Of a stretch of 64,000 nucleotides of DNA, positions 27,650 to 35,645 are shown piece after piece. The translations under genes were made by a program, and so were the position numbers. Position 1 is the first letter of the stretch; every line of letters starts with the position of its first letter. The stretch covers positions 558,001-622,000 of the forward strand of contig NZ_JAJLQY010000002.1 of the NCBI RefSeq assembly GCF_020991275.1, read 5' to 3'. This DNA is from Actinocorallia sp. API 0066 (GTDB taxonomy: Bacteria > Actinomycetota > Actinomycetes > Streptosporangiales > Streptosporangiaceae). Below the pieces are notes generated by a model. It searched no databases and was not told the DNA's origin. It saw nothing but the letters and a program-made list of their open reading frames with translations.

Positions 27650-27676
27650 GCGGGGGCCGGTGATCCCGGCCCCCGC
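27650..27676. terminator. Second hairpin between convergent genes
   Basis: An 11-bp perfect stem (27650-27660 with 27666-27676, 5-nt loop) lies just downstream of the ssuD stop when read on the minus strand. Likely the ssuD terminator. Confidence 0.65.
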
Positions 27677-27699
27677 CCTCGTCGGAAACAGCCGAAACC

Positions 27700-28776
27700 T
27701 CAGACGAGCGCCGGAGTCAGCCGGGGGAGGACGTTCTCCCCGATCCGGTACGCCTCCTCCAGGTGCGGCCAGCCGGACAGGATGAACTCCGAGATGCCGA
27801 GCGCCGCGTACTCCCGCAGCAGGCCCGCCACCTCCTCGTGCGAGCCGACCAGGGCCGTCCCGGCGCCCTCGCGGACGAGGCCGACGCCCGCCCACAGGCC
27901 GGGGGAGATCTCCAGGTCGCGGGTGTCGCCGCCGTGCAGGTCGACCATGGCCCGCTGCGCCACCGAGTCGAACCGCGCGAACCGGGCCTGCGCGGCGGCG
28001 ATCCGGGCCGGGTCCATCCCGGCGAGCAGCTTGTCGGCCTCCGCCCACGCCTCAGCCGACGTGTCGCGGCTGATGACGTGGACGCGCAGCCCGACCCGCA
28101 GCGTGCGCCCGTAGGAGGCGGCAGCGGCCTGGAGCGCCTCGACCTTCCGGGCGACGGCCGCGGGCGGCTCCCCCCACGTCAACGCGACGTCCACATGCTT
28201 GCCCGCCACCTTGACGGCCGCGGGTGAGGAGCCCCCGAAGTACAGCGGCGGCACCCGGTCCAGCGGCACGTCGAGCCCGCCGCCCTCAACCCGGTAGTGC
28301 GCCCCCACGTGGTCGAACGACTCCCCGGTGAACGCGCGGCGCAGCACGGTGAGGAACTCGTCGGTGCGGGCGTACCGGGCGTCGTGGTCGAGGAAGTCGC
28401 CGTACGCGCGCTGCTCGACCGGGTCGCCGCCGGTGACGACGTTGAGCATGAGCCGTCCGTCCGAGACGTCCTGGAACGCCTGGGCCTGCTGGGCGAGCAG
28501 CGTCGGCAGCGCGAACCCCGGCCGGAACGCGACGAGCAGCTTCAGCCGCGACGTGTGCTGCGCGACGGCCGCGCAGACGATCCACGGGTCCGGGCATCCG
28601 GCGCCCACCGGGGTCAGCGCCGCCTCGAACCCGGCGTCCTCGGCGGCGCGCGCCACCTGCGACAGGTACCGGACGCTGCCGGGACGCCGTGAGGCGCGGC
28701 CCGCGTCGGTCGTCATGATGGCGGCGCGCACCTCGTTGCCGTCGCCGGTGGTCGGCAGGAACCAGTGGAAGCGCAT
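27700..28776 (-). CDS. ssuD: FMNH2-dependent alkanesulfonate monooxygenase
   Basis: 358-residue LLM-class flavin-dependent enzyme that releases sulfite from alkanesulfonates. The N-terminal MRFHWFLPTTGDG, the LMLNVVTGGDPVEQ segment and LYFGGSSPAAVKVAGKHVD are classic SsuD features, and the C-terminal FILSGWPHLEEAYRIGE fits as well. It lies 14 bp downstream of ssuB on the minus strand, forming an ssuC-ssuB-ssuD order. With the permease broken, it may serve only intracellular sulfonates, or be decaying. Confidence 0.93.
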   Translation of the reverse strand: MRFHWFLPTTGDGNEVRAAIMTTDAGRASRRPGSVRYLSQVARAAEDAGFEAALTPVGAGCPDPWIVCAAVAQHTSRLKLLVAFRPGFALPTLLAQQAQAFQDVSDGRLMLNVVTGGDPVEQRAYGDFLDHDARYARTDEFLTVLRRAFTGESFDHVGAHYRVEGGGLDVPLDRVPPLYFGGSSPAAVKVAGKHVDVALTWGEPPAAVARKVEALQAAAASYGRTLRVGLRVHVISRDTSAEAWAEADKLLAGMDPARIAAAQARFARFDSVAQRAMVDLHGGDTRDLEISPGLWAGVGLVREGAGTALVGSHEEVAGLLREYAALGISEFILSGWPHLEEAYRIGENVLPRLTPALV

Positions 28777-28790
28777 CGGGTGTCCTTCGC

Positions 28791-29561
28791 TCAGGCCGCT
28801 GCCGCGCGGACGGCGGCGGCGATCTTCTCCCGCAGCACGGGATGGTCTGGGTGCAGGTGCGGGTCGGGCGCGTGCGGCAGGTCCGAGGACTCGTCGAGCA
28901 CGACCCGGCCCGGCCGCCTGCTGAGCACGAGGATGCGGGTGCCCAGGTAGACGGCCTCGTCAACACTGTGCGTGACGAACAGTACGGTCTTGCCCGTCGC
29001 CTGCCAGATCCGCCGCAGCTCTTCCTGGAGCCGTTCCCTGGTGAGCGCGTCCAGGGCGGCGAAGGGTTCGTCCATCAGCAGGATCGCCGGGTCGGGGGCG
29101 AGCGCGCGCGCGATGGCGGCGCGCTGCTGCATGCCGCCGGACAGCTCGTAAGGCCGACGCTGTGCCGCGTCGGACAGCCCGACGAGTTCCAGCAGTTCCG
29201 TCGAACGTGCCCGGCGGTCGGCCCTGGACCGTCCGCGCAGCCCGAACTCGACGTTCCCGCGCACGGTCAGCCACGGGAACAGCCGGGGCTGCTGGAACAC
29301 GACGCCCCGGTCAGGGCCGGGCCCCGCCACGTCGGACCCGGAGACGGCGACCTTGCCCTCGGTCGGCTGGGAGAACCCGGCGACGAGCCGCAGCAGCGTG
29401 CTCTTGCCGCACCCGGACGGCCCGACGATCGCGGTGAACGAGCCGGGCGCGAGGTCGGCGTCGATGTCGGCCAGCGCGCGCACGCCGTCGCGGCGCCCCC
29501 CGTAGACCAGGGAGACGCCGCGCAGCGTGACCGCGCCGGACTTCTCAGCCGGGGAAGGCAT
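28791..29561 (-). CDS. ssuB: Aliphatic sulfonate ABC transporter ATP-binding protein
   Basis: 256-residue ABC ATPase: Walker A GPSGCGKST, Q-loop VFQQPRLFPW, signature LSGGMQQRAAIARAL, Walker B ILLMDEPFAALD, H-loop FVTHSVDEAVYLG. The FPWLTVRGNVEFGL segment is typical of the nitrate/sulfonate/taurine group. The ATG at 29561 is used; the frame is open upstream but those codons overlap the ssuC remnant in another frame. No defect is seen in the coding sequence. Confidence 0.92.
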   Translation of the reverse strand: MPSPAEKSGAVTLRGVSLVYGGRRDGVRALADIDADLAPGSFTAIVGPSGCGKSTLLRLVAGFSQPTEGKVAVSGSDVAGPGPDRGVVFQQPRLFPWLTVRGNVEFGLRGRSRADRRARSTELLELVGLSDAAQRRPYELSGGMQQRAAIARALAPDPAILLMDEPFAALDALTRERLQEELRRIWQATGKTVLFVTHSVDEAVYLGTRILVLSRRPGRVVLDESSDLPHAPDPHLHPDHPVLREKIAAAVRAAAA

Positions 29562-29643
29562 CGCCGAGCGCCTTGGTGGCCAGCCCCGCCTGGAAGACCG
29601 ACAGCTCACGTTGCTTGCGTTGCTGTTCATCGATACCGAACCA
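29545..29643 (-). pseudogene. Distal fragment of the gene interrupted by the tnpB element (probable ssuC remnant)
   Basis: Reading leftward past the element, the frame resumes as W-FGIDEQQRKQREL and stops after about 31 codons, overlapping the ssuB start. Family permeases normally read ILWFGI(D/G)E at the point where the proximal fragment stops. That supports one original gene. However, the following 25 residues do not look like the remaining 130 residues of a permease, so extra sequence has been lost or this is the end of a different gene. Confidence 0.6.
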
Positions 29644-29800
29644 GTTGGCTTCATCCGCCGCCTTGCGTGGCGGGGACTCCTTCCCTCGCGGGTCGGGTTT
29701 CCTGATTCGCCGGGCCGCGCCGTTCCCGCTCACGCGGGTGAGGTCTTACCGGCCCTCCACAGGCGTTTTGGCTCTCCGCCAGCCCGGCGGCGAGTATGTT
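29641..29800 (-). ncRNA. Predicted omega-RNA region at the right end of the tnpB element
   Basis: For TnpB systems the guide RNA scaffold overlaps the 3' end of tnpB and finishes at the element's right end, with the guide read from the flank. Here that end is at about 29641, with a small hairpin at 29658-29673. The guide would start TTCGGTATCGATGAACAGC on the minus strand. The upstream limit given is nominal. Confidence 0.35.
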
Positions 29801-30877
29801 CCGTGCTGCGTTGATGTCTCGGTCGTGGCCGGTACCGCAGTGGGCGCACGTCCAGTCGCGGACACGGAGGGGCATGCTGGTGGCTTGACTTCCACAAATG
29901 GAGCACAGTTTTGAGCTGGGGTACCAGCGGTCCACCACGGCGAGCCGGCGGCCGTACCAGTCGGCCTTGTACTCCAGCAGTGACCGCAGTCTCCGCCAGG
30001 CCGCGTCTGAGATCGCGCGGGCGAGTTTGTGATTCTTGACTAGGTTGCGGACGGCGAGGTCCTCGATCACGACCGTTTGGTTCTCGCGGACGAGTCGAGT
30101 GGTGAGTTTGTGTAGGGAGTCCCGCCTACGGTCGGCGATCCGGGCGTGGGCGCGGGCCACACGCAGGCGGGCCTTGTCTCGATTCCTGCTGTTCTTGGCC
30201 TTGCGGGACAGCGCCTGCTGGGCCCTGGCCAGGCGACGTGAATCGCGGCGACTGTTCCGAGGACCGAGGATCTTCTCGCCGGTCGAGAGCGTGACCAGTG
30301 AGGTGAGACCCGCGTCGATGCCGACCGATGACTCGACGGGTTCGAGGGGCGCTATGCGGTCCTCGCACAACAAGGACACGAACCAGCGGCCTGCAGGATC
30401 ACGCGATACCGTCACAGTTGTCGGCTCGGCTCCTTCAGGCAGGGGCCGGGACCACACGATGTTCAACGGGCCGCTCATCTTGGCCAACGTGAGTTGGCCG
30501 TCGCGTAGCCTGAAGCCCGACCGGGTGTACTCGGCCGAGGCGCGGGACTTCTTCTTCGACTTGAATACCGGGTACCCGGCGCGCTTGCCCCAGAAGTTCA
30601 CGAATGCGGCTTGCAGGTGTCGCAGCGCCTGTTGCAAAGGCACCGAAGGCACTTCGTTCAAGAAGGCGAGCTCCTCTGTGCGCTTCCACCGGGTGAGCAG
30701 CGCGGAGGACTCCACATAGGAGACGCGGCGACCCTCGTGCTGGTAGGCGTGGGTCCGTTCTTCCAGCATCCGGTTGTAGACCAGCCGCACGCAACCGAAC
30801 GTCCGGGCAAGCTCTACGGCCTGCTCGGGGGTCGGATAGAAGCGGAACTTGAACGCCCGCTTCACAATGCGTTCCAT
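29651..30877 (-). CDS. tnpB: TnpB RNA-guided endonuclease (OrfB-type)
   Basis: 408-residue TnpB. An N-terminal HTH/WED region (KFRFYPTPEQAVELARTFGC) leads to a RuvC domain with all three acidic residues: Asp188 in VGIDAGLTSL, Glu272 in VVIEDLAVRNL, Asp354 in HDRDINAARN. The zinc finger is intact (Cys325, Cys328, Cys344, Cys347). The family uses an omega-RNA made from the element's right end. The protein appears functional. The frame extends far upstream into ssuC, but homology begins at the ATG at 30877. Confidence 0.93.
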   Translation of the reverse strand: MERIVKRAFKFRFYPTPEQAVELARTFGCVRLVYNRMLEERTHAYQHEGRRVSYVESSALLTRWKRTEELAFLNEVPSVPLQQALRHLQAAFVNFWGKRAGYPVFKSKKKSRASAEYTRSGFRLRDGQLTLAKMSGPLNIVWSRPLPEGAEPTTVTVSRDPAGRWFVSLLCEDRIAPLEPVESSVGIDAGLTSLVTLSTGEKILGPRNSRRDSRRLARAQQALSRKAKNSRNRDKARLRVARAHARIADRRRDSLHKLTTRLVRENQTVVIEDLAVRNLVKNHKLARAISDAAWRRLRSLLEYKADWYGRRLAVVDRWYPSSKLCSICGSQATSMPLRVRDWTCAHCGTGHDRDINAARNILAAGLAESQNACGGPVRPHPRERERRGPANQETRPAREGVPATQGGG

Positions 30878-30921
30878 GCCGCATACCTTACCGATAGTTC
30901 CTGTGGGAACGCATATCGCGA

Positions 30922-31290
30922 CCAGATGATGAGCAGGCTGAAGTAGGCGAGGGGTGGGAGGGTCCGCACGAACGTCACCAGCGGGCCGAGGAGCGCCCTG
31001 ACCGTCGGGACGAGCCCGATGAGCAGGCCGACGACGACGCCGCCGATGATGCCGTACAGGCTGCCCAGGAGGATGCGCCTGAGGCTGACGCCCAGGTGCT
31101 CCCAGAGCAGGTGCCCGGCGTAGCCGCGCTGCCCGTTCTCCTGGGTCGTGGACGTGGTGATGAGCGCGTCCCAGACCGACGACGGCGCGGGCACAAAGAC
31201 CTCGGGCCACACCCCGGCCGCCGCGACGGCCCACCACAGCGCGAACAGGGTGAGGACCCCGCCCGCGCGGAGCGCCAACCCACGAGACAC
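30922..31290 (-). pseudogene. ssuC: Sulfonate ABC permease SsuC, 5' part, truncated by insertion
   Basis: Encodes the first 123 residues of an SsuC-type permease: N-terminal membrane helix (GVLTLFALWWAVAAAGVWPE), HLGVSLRRILLGSLYGIIGG with the start of the permease core, and RTLPPLAYFSLLIIW. After the Trp codon the frame enters the tnpB element and stops about 20 codons later. A full permease is about 250-280 residues. GTG start at 31290. No ssuA is visible in the window. Confidence 0.85.
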
Positions 31291-31367
31291 CGCGCCCTAC
31301 TTCCTACAAAACCAATCAAACAGGTCGGAAAAGAAGATAGAACGCGAGTCGGTCTTTGTAAAGGCGG

Positions 31368-31398
31368 AGCCCTCCCGGAATCAGTGGCCGGGAGGGCT
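31368..31398 (-). terminator. Hairpin downstream of the YceI-like gene
   Basis: Perfect 11-bp stem AGCCCTCCCGG / CCGGGAGGGCT with a 9-nt loop, 20 bp beyond the YceI stop on the minus strand. Confidence 0.7.
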
Positions 31399-31418
31399 CG
31401 CGGAGACGGAATCCGGGG

Positions 31419-32102
31419 TCAGCGGGCGAACTTGAGGAGGAACTCCACGTGGCCCGTCGGCTCCACCTCGATGCCGGGCAGCGACGGGTTGTTGATCCCG
31501 TAGTCGGTGAACGTCACCGGAATCTGGCCGCTCACCTCGAACGTGTCGGCGCCCGTCCGGGACGCCTGGACGGGGAACGTGACGTCCCGCGTCTGGCCCT
31601 TCAGCGTGAGCTGCCCCGTGGCCTTCGCCTCGGATTGCGCCCCCACGACGGGCACGGAACCCAGCTCTATCGGGGACGTAAGCCGGAACGTCGAGGTCGG
31701 ATGGGAGGCCACGTCCATGATCCGGGTGCGGAACTGGTTGTCCCTGCGGTCCTGGTCGGTCGTCACCCCTGCCATCTGGACGGTGAAGGAGCCCTCGGTC
31801 ACCGAGCTTCCGGCGATCGTGAGGTCCCCGGAGACCTCGCCGGTACGGCCGACCGCCTCGACGTCCTGGCCGAACAGCACCTCCTTGACGCGGTAGCCCG
31901 CCTGGGATCCGGCGGACACCTTCCACGCCCCGTCAGCGGGGACGGCCTCTCCGGCCGCCTGCGCGGACGGGCTCGCGGTACCGACGGTGAGGCGCTCGGG
32001 CGCGTCACCCTCGATGAACCGCGTGTACACAAAGGGGGCCACCACGAACCCCAGGAACAGGACGCCGACCACACCGACGATCCACCAGGTCCACTTCTTC
32101 AC
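31419..32102 (-). CDS. YceI-family lipid-binding protein, membrane-anchored
   Basis: 227 residues: a basic N-terminus and one membrane helix (WTWWIVGVVGVLFLGFVVAPF), a linker, then a YceI lipocalin-like domain from about residue 55. Typical strands include GYRVKEVLFGQDVEAVGRTGEVSG, RDNQFRTRIMDVASHPTSTFRL and GQLTLKGQTRDVTFPV. YceI proteins bind polyisoprenoid or amphiphilic lipids. The GTG at 32102 has GGAG seven bases upstream. The upstream 213 bp is a divergent promoter region shared with the NuoF-like gene. Confidence 0.88.
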   Translation of the reverse strand: MKKWTWWIVGVVGVLFLGFVVAPFVYTRFIEGDAPERLTVGTASPSAQAAGEAVPADGAWKVSAGSQAGYRVKEVLFGQDVEAVGRTGEVSGDLTIAGSSVTEGSFTVQMAGVTTDQDRRDNQFRTRIMDVASHPTSTFRLTSPIELGSVPVVGAQSEAKATGQLTLKGQTRDVTFPVQASRTGADTFEVSGQIPVTFTDYGINNPSLPGIEVEPTGHVEFLLKFAR

Positions 32103-32315
32103 GAGAACTCCATCAGGCGAGGGCGCGTACGGCCGTTCAACGATCAGCATGGCCGCGGTGTTCACGAGCGCACATGAGAACCGCATGAGAGAGCGGACTC
32201 GGTTCCATAACGCCGCCCGCCGGGCGCTTTTCACCTCCGTCTCACCCCGTTCTCAGGACCGTCCCCGACAGTGGAAGACAAGCAGGACAGGCGGACGTCG
32301 GAAAGGGGCGAGGCG

Positions 32316-33296
32316 ATGAGGCTCACGGAAGCAGCGGCCGGACACGGCTGGCGCGACCACCGGGACCTGCTCGGCCCGGCCCGCGACCTGACGTTCGCCG
32401 AGGTCGAGCGGTCGGGGCTGCGCGGCAGGGGCGGGTTCTGGACCCCCACCGCGGCCCGGCTGCGCGCGGTGCGGCGCTGCCACACCGTCGTCGTCAACGG
32501 CATGGAGGGGGACCCGCTGTCGGCCAAGGACACCTGGCTGCTGCGGCACGCCCCGCACCTCGTCGTCGACGGGGCCGTCGCGGCGGCCCGCCTGCTCGGC
32601 GCCCGCGAGGTCGTCGTGGCCGTCCCCGTGGGAGGGGACGGACCGTCACTCACCGAGGCCCTCGCCGGACGGGACGGGTCGCAGGACCCGCCCGTCCGGG
32701 TCGCCGAAGGGCCCGCGGCGTACCTCGCGGGGGAGGACACGGCACTGGTGGCCCGGTTGCGGGGCGGACCCGCCGGGTCGGGGGCGTTCCTGCCCTCCGA
32801 CGACGGCTGGTACGTCGCCAACGCCGAGACCTGCGCGCACCTGGCGCTCATCGCCAGGCACGGGGCCACCTGGTTCAGGGGTCAGGGCACGGCGGCGGCT
32901 CCAGGCACGATGCTGGTGACGCTCGGAGGTTCCGTGCCCAGGCCCGGCGTTGTGGAGGTGCCCGTGGGCACGCCGCTCGCCCGGCTCGCGCATCCGGCGG
33001 GGCCCGTCCTCGTCGGCGGGCACCGGGGGCGGTGGCTGACCGGGGAGGCGGCCCGCAACGTCAACCTGGACCCCGACGTCATGCCGGTGGACACGGCGTG
33101 CGTCACCGTCCTGCCCGTCGGCGCGTCCGTACTGGAGCGGACGCGCGAGATGACCGAATGGCTGGCCGCCGAGGGGGCGGGCGCCGTCGTGTCCCGGCTG
33201 GTGGCCAGCGCGTTGACGGTCGCCGCCAAGGAGCAGGCGCGGGGGTTCGCGGAACCGTTCGCCTTCCCCGACCTGTCCTTCGGCGCGGCTGCCTGA
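32316..33296 (+). CDS. NuoF-like FMN/NADH-binding protein lacking the C-terminal Fe-S motif
   Basis: 326 residues related to the 51-kDa subunit of complex I. SGLRGRGGFWTPTAARL corresponds to the FMN/NADH glycine-rich loop, and VNGMEGDPLSAKDTWLLRHAPHLVVDGA to the second FMN segment. The later VPVGTPLARL resembles the SLBB-like region. The usual C-terminal 4Fe-4S cysteine cluster is absent (only isolated Cys residues remain), so it is not a respiratory NuoF. Actinomycetes carry such genes near YceI and ferric-reductase-like genes; an electron-transfer role is inferred. ATG at 32316 follows AAAGGGGCGAGG. Confidence 0.8.
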   Translation: MRLTEAAAGHGWRDHRDLLGPARDLTFAEVERSGLRGRGGFWTPTAARLRAVRRCHTVVVNGMEGDPLSAKDTWLLRHAPHLVVDGAVAAARLLGAREVVVAVPVGGDGPSLTEALAGRDGSQDPPVRVAEGPAAYLAGEDTALVARLRGGPAGSGAFLPSDDGWYVANAETCAHLALIARHGATWFRGQGTAAAPGTMLVTLGGSVPRPGVVEVPVGTPLARLAHPAGPVLVGGHRGRWLTGEAARNVNLDPDVMPVDTACVTVLPVGASVLERTREMTEWLAAEGAGAVVSRLVASALTVAAKEQARGFAEPFAFPDLSFGAAA

Positions 33297-33353
33297 GGAG
33301 CCGGTGTATCTGCCTTACCTTCCGGCGGCCTGAGGTTCCCCTCGCACCAAGAC

Positions 33354-33390
33354 GCGTTCCCGGCAGAACCGCGACCTCTGCCGGGAACGC
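33354..33390. terminator. Strong intrinsic terminator
   Basis: Perfect 13-bp stem GCGTTCCCGGCAG / CTGCCGGGAACGC with an 11-nt loop, followed by CCCTTTTT. Textbook Rho-independent terminator for the NuoF-like gene on the plus strand. It also abuts the stop of the convergent ketosynthase gene. Confidence 0.9.
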
Positions 33391-33397
33391 CCCTTTT

Positions 33398-34612
33398 TCA
33401 GTGGGGCTGGAAGACGAGGGACGCCGCGTGCCCGCCGAACCCGAACGAGTTCGACAGCACCGGCGCCTTCGCGATCCGGCGCGGCGCGCCGTGCACCACG
33501 TCGATCGGGTCGGCGTCCGGGCCGCCGGTGAAGTTGGCGGTCGGCGGGACGGTGCCCGTGCGGGCCGCCAGGAGCGCGAGGACGGCTTCGACCGCGCCGC
33601 CGGACCCCAGGAGGTGCCCGGTGACGCCCTTGGTCGCCGTGACGGGCGGTGAGCCGTCGGGGAAGCAGGCGGCGATGGCCCTGGCCTCGGCCCTGTCGTT
33701 GTGGGTCGTGGCGGTCGCGTGCGCGTTGACGTGGCCGACCTCTTCCGGGGCGACGCCCGCGTCCGCGAGGGCGGCGCGCATCGTGGCGGCGGCGACCTCG
33801 CCGTCGTCGAGGGGCCGCACGATGTGGACGGCGTCGGCGCCCGCCGCGTACCCGGCCAGCTCGCCATAGATGCGGGCGCCCCGGGCTTCGGCGAGGTCGA
33901 GGCGCTCCAGGACGAGGAAGGCGGCGGCCTCGGCCATGACGAACCCGTCGCGGTCCCGGTCGAACGGGCGGGACGCCTCGTGCGGCGCGTCGGCCCGCCG
34001 GGACAGCGCGCCGATCCTGGCGAAGGAGGCGACCGCGAACGGCGTCAGCATCGCCTCCACGCCGCCCGCGAGCGCCCTGTCGATCCGGCCCAGGCGGATC
34101 GCCGTCATCGCCTCGCCGAGCGCCACGGCGGCGCTGGCGCAGGCGCAGCTGAGGGTGAGGCACGGGCCGCGCAGGCCGTGCCGGATCGATATCCTTGCCG
34201 CCGTCGCGTTCGGCATGATCATCGGTACCGACGCCACAGGCAGTTTCTCGTGGGGGAGCGCGCCCAACTCGGCGATGAAGGACGTGTGGGCGCCGCCCGT
34301 GCCTACGTAGGTGCCTGTGCGCGGGTCGGGTGCCGCGTTTTCGGGGAGGCCCGCGTCGGCCCAGGCGTCCACGGAGGCGGCGACGCCCAGGCGCGTCGGG
34401 CGGTCGAGGTGGCGCTGGCGGGCACGCGGGAAGTAGGCGTCCGGGTCGAAGCCGGAGACAGGGCAACCGAACGTCACGGGCACCCCCGCTTCCAGCAGTT
34501 CGGGCAGGTGCACGGCGGTGCCCTTGCCCGCGAGAACTGTCGCGAACGCGTCTTCCGGGGTGTTTCCTGCCGGGCTCTTGAGGCCCATTCCAGTCACGGC
34601 AACGCGGTGCAT
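33398..34612 (-). CDS. Beta-ketoacyl-ACP synthase II-like (FabF family)
   Basis: 404-residue condensing enzyme. The active-site Cys is in LSCACASAAVALGEA, and the catalytic His pair is in NAHATATTHND and TKGVTGHLLGSGGAVE. The terminal FGFGGHAASLVF is also conserved. All residues needed for decarboxylative condensation are present, so it is not a chain-length-factor type. ATG at 34612 follows GGGAGA. No ACP, reductase or dehydratase genes adjoin, so substrate and pathway are unknown. Confidence 0.9.
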   Translation of the reverse strand: MHRVAVTGMGLKSPAGNTPEDAFATVLAGKGTAVHLPELLEAGVPVTFGCPVSGFDPDAYFPRARQRHLDRPTRLGVAASVDAWADAGLPENAAPDPRTGTYVGTGGAHTSFIAELGALPHEKLPVASVPMIMPNATAARISIRHGLRGPCLTLSCACASAAVALGEAMTAIRLGRIDRALAGGVEAMLTPFAVASFARIGALSRRADAPHEASRPFDRDRDGFVMAEAAAFLVLERLDLAEARGARIYGELAGYAAGADAVHIVRPLDDGEVAAATMRAALADAGVAPEEVGHVNAHATATTHNDRAEARAIAACFPDGSPPVTATKGVTGHLLGSGGAVEAVLALLAARTGTVPPTANFTGGPDADPIDVVHGAPRRIAKAPVLSNSFGFGGHAASLVFQPH

Positions 34613-34814
34613 GAGGGGTCTCCCGGGGGGTGGGGCCGGAAAAGTACCACGCGCCGATCCGGGCTTTCGTTTGGCTCTCCTGACAAAGAAAACGGGAGAA
34701 GTCCCCCTTCGGGGATAAAAACCCATCGGGGCCTCAGGCGTCGGCGGGGAACGCGGGACGGGGACGCTCAGGGGTGCCTAGGCTGCTGCGCAGGTCGCGG
34801 AGGGAGGGCGGGTC

Positions 34815-35585
34815 ATGACGGATCCGTACGCGGAGCGGAACGAGAAGCTCGTCAGGGACCGGATACCGGAGCTGATCAGGGCGACAGGTGGCAAACCGGA
34901 CGTGCGGGTCGCCGAGGCCGCCGAGATACGGCGGCTGCTGCTGGCCAAGCTGTGGGAGGAGGCCGACGAGTTCGCCGCCGAGCCGTCGGCGGAGGAACTC
35001 GCCGACGTCCTTGAGGTGGTGCGGGCGCTCGCCGACGGGATCGGCTGCGACCCGGTCGAACTGGAGCGCGTGCGGGCGGCCAAGGCCGCGGCCCGAGGCG
35101 GGTTCACCGAGGGCATGGTGCTGCGGGGCGTGGCAGGGGCCGAGCGCCCGACGAAGCGCAAGGCGCGGGCGCTGCTTCTGGACGGGGACGCCCTCGTGCT
35201 GTTCCGACGCAACCGGCCAGGGCGCAGCACCTACTACACAACACCCGGAGGCGGCGTGGAGGACGACGACGCCGACGTGGAAGCCGGGCTGCGCAGGGAA
35301 CTCATGGAGGAGCTGGGAGCCACGGCCGGACCGGTGAAACCCGTCTTCACGTTCGCCGAACACCGCCCGCACGCCTCGTACATCCACCAGTTCTTCGTCT
35401 GCCGCCTGGTGACGATGGACCTTGGGCTCCGGTCGGGACCGGAGTTCAGTGACCCTACGCGCGGCACCTACGACGTCGAGCGAGTGGAATGCCTTTCCAG
35501 CGCCTTCGCCGGACTGCCCCTGTGGCCGCGTGAACTCCGCGACTTCCTCACCGAGACCGCTCCCACCCTCCCCTCGCTCGTCTGA
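34815..35585 (+). CDS. MazG-like pyrophosphohydrolase fused to a Nudix hydrolase
   Basis: 256 residues with two house-cleaning domains. Residues 5-90 are an all-alpha NTP-pyrophosphohydrolase (KLVRDRIPELI..., LLLAKLWEEADEFAAEPSAEELADVLEV), with the acidic EExxE and ExxD metal motifs. Residues 112-250 are a Nudix domain with the Nudix box GGGVEDDDADVEAGLRREL followed by MEELGA. Both active sites look intact. The protein may hydrolyse aberrant nucleotides in two chemically distinct ways. Confidence 0.88.
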   Translation: MTDPYAERNEKLVRDRIPELIRATGGKPDVRVAEAAEIRRLLLAKLWEEADEFAAEPSAEELADVLEVVRALADGIGCDPVELERVRAAKAAARGGFTEGMVLRGVAGAERPTKRKARALLLDGDALVLFRRNRPGRSTYYTTPGGGVEDDDADVEAGLRRELMEELGATAGPVKPVFTFAEHRPHASYIHQFFVCRLVTMDLGLRSGPEFSDPTRGTYDVERVECLSSAFAGLPLWPRELRDFLTETAPTLPSLV

Positions 35586-35645
35586 TCTCCCCTGGAGTGG
35601 CTGGGCACGGGTCGTCAAAGGTCTTCGGTTGCCTTGCGGCGCCGC

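Larger units (their letters stand above)
29641..30923 (-). mobile_element. tnpB-only element with GG at both ends, inserted in ssuC
   Basis: About 1.28 kb carrying one gene, tnpB, and no transposase tnpA. Both junctions carry TGG on the minus strand (30924-30922 and 29643-29641). This is what a GG-core insertion by an IS607-type serine recombinase would leave. A CCGCC/GGCGG hairpin (29658-29673) overlaps the tnpB stop close to the right end, as usual for these elements. The IS607 assignment is inference from the GG dinucleotides; an IS605-type insertion is less likely because no TTAC-like flank is visible. Confidence 0.75.
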
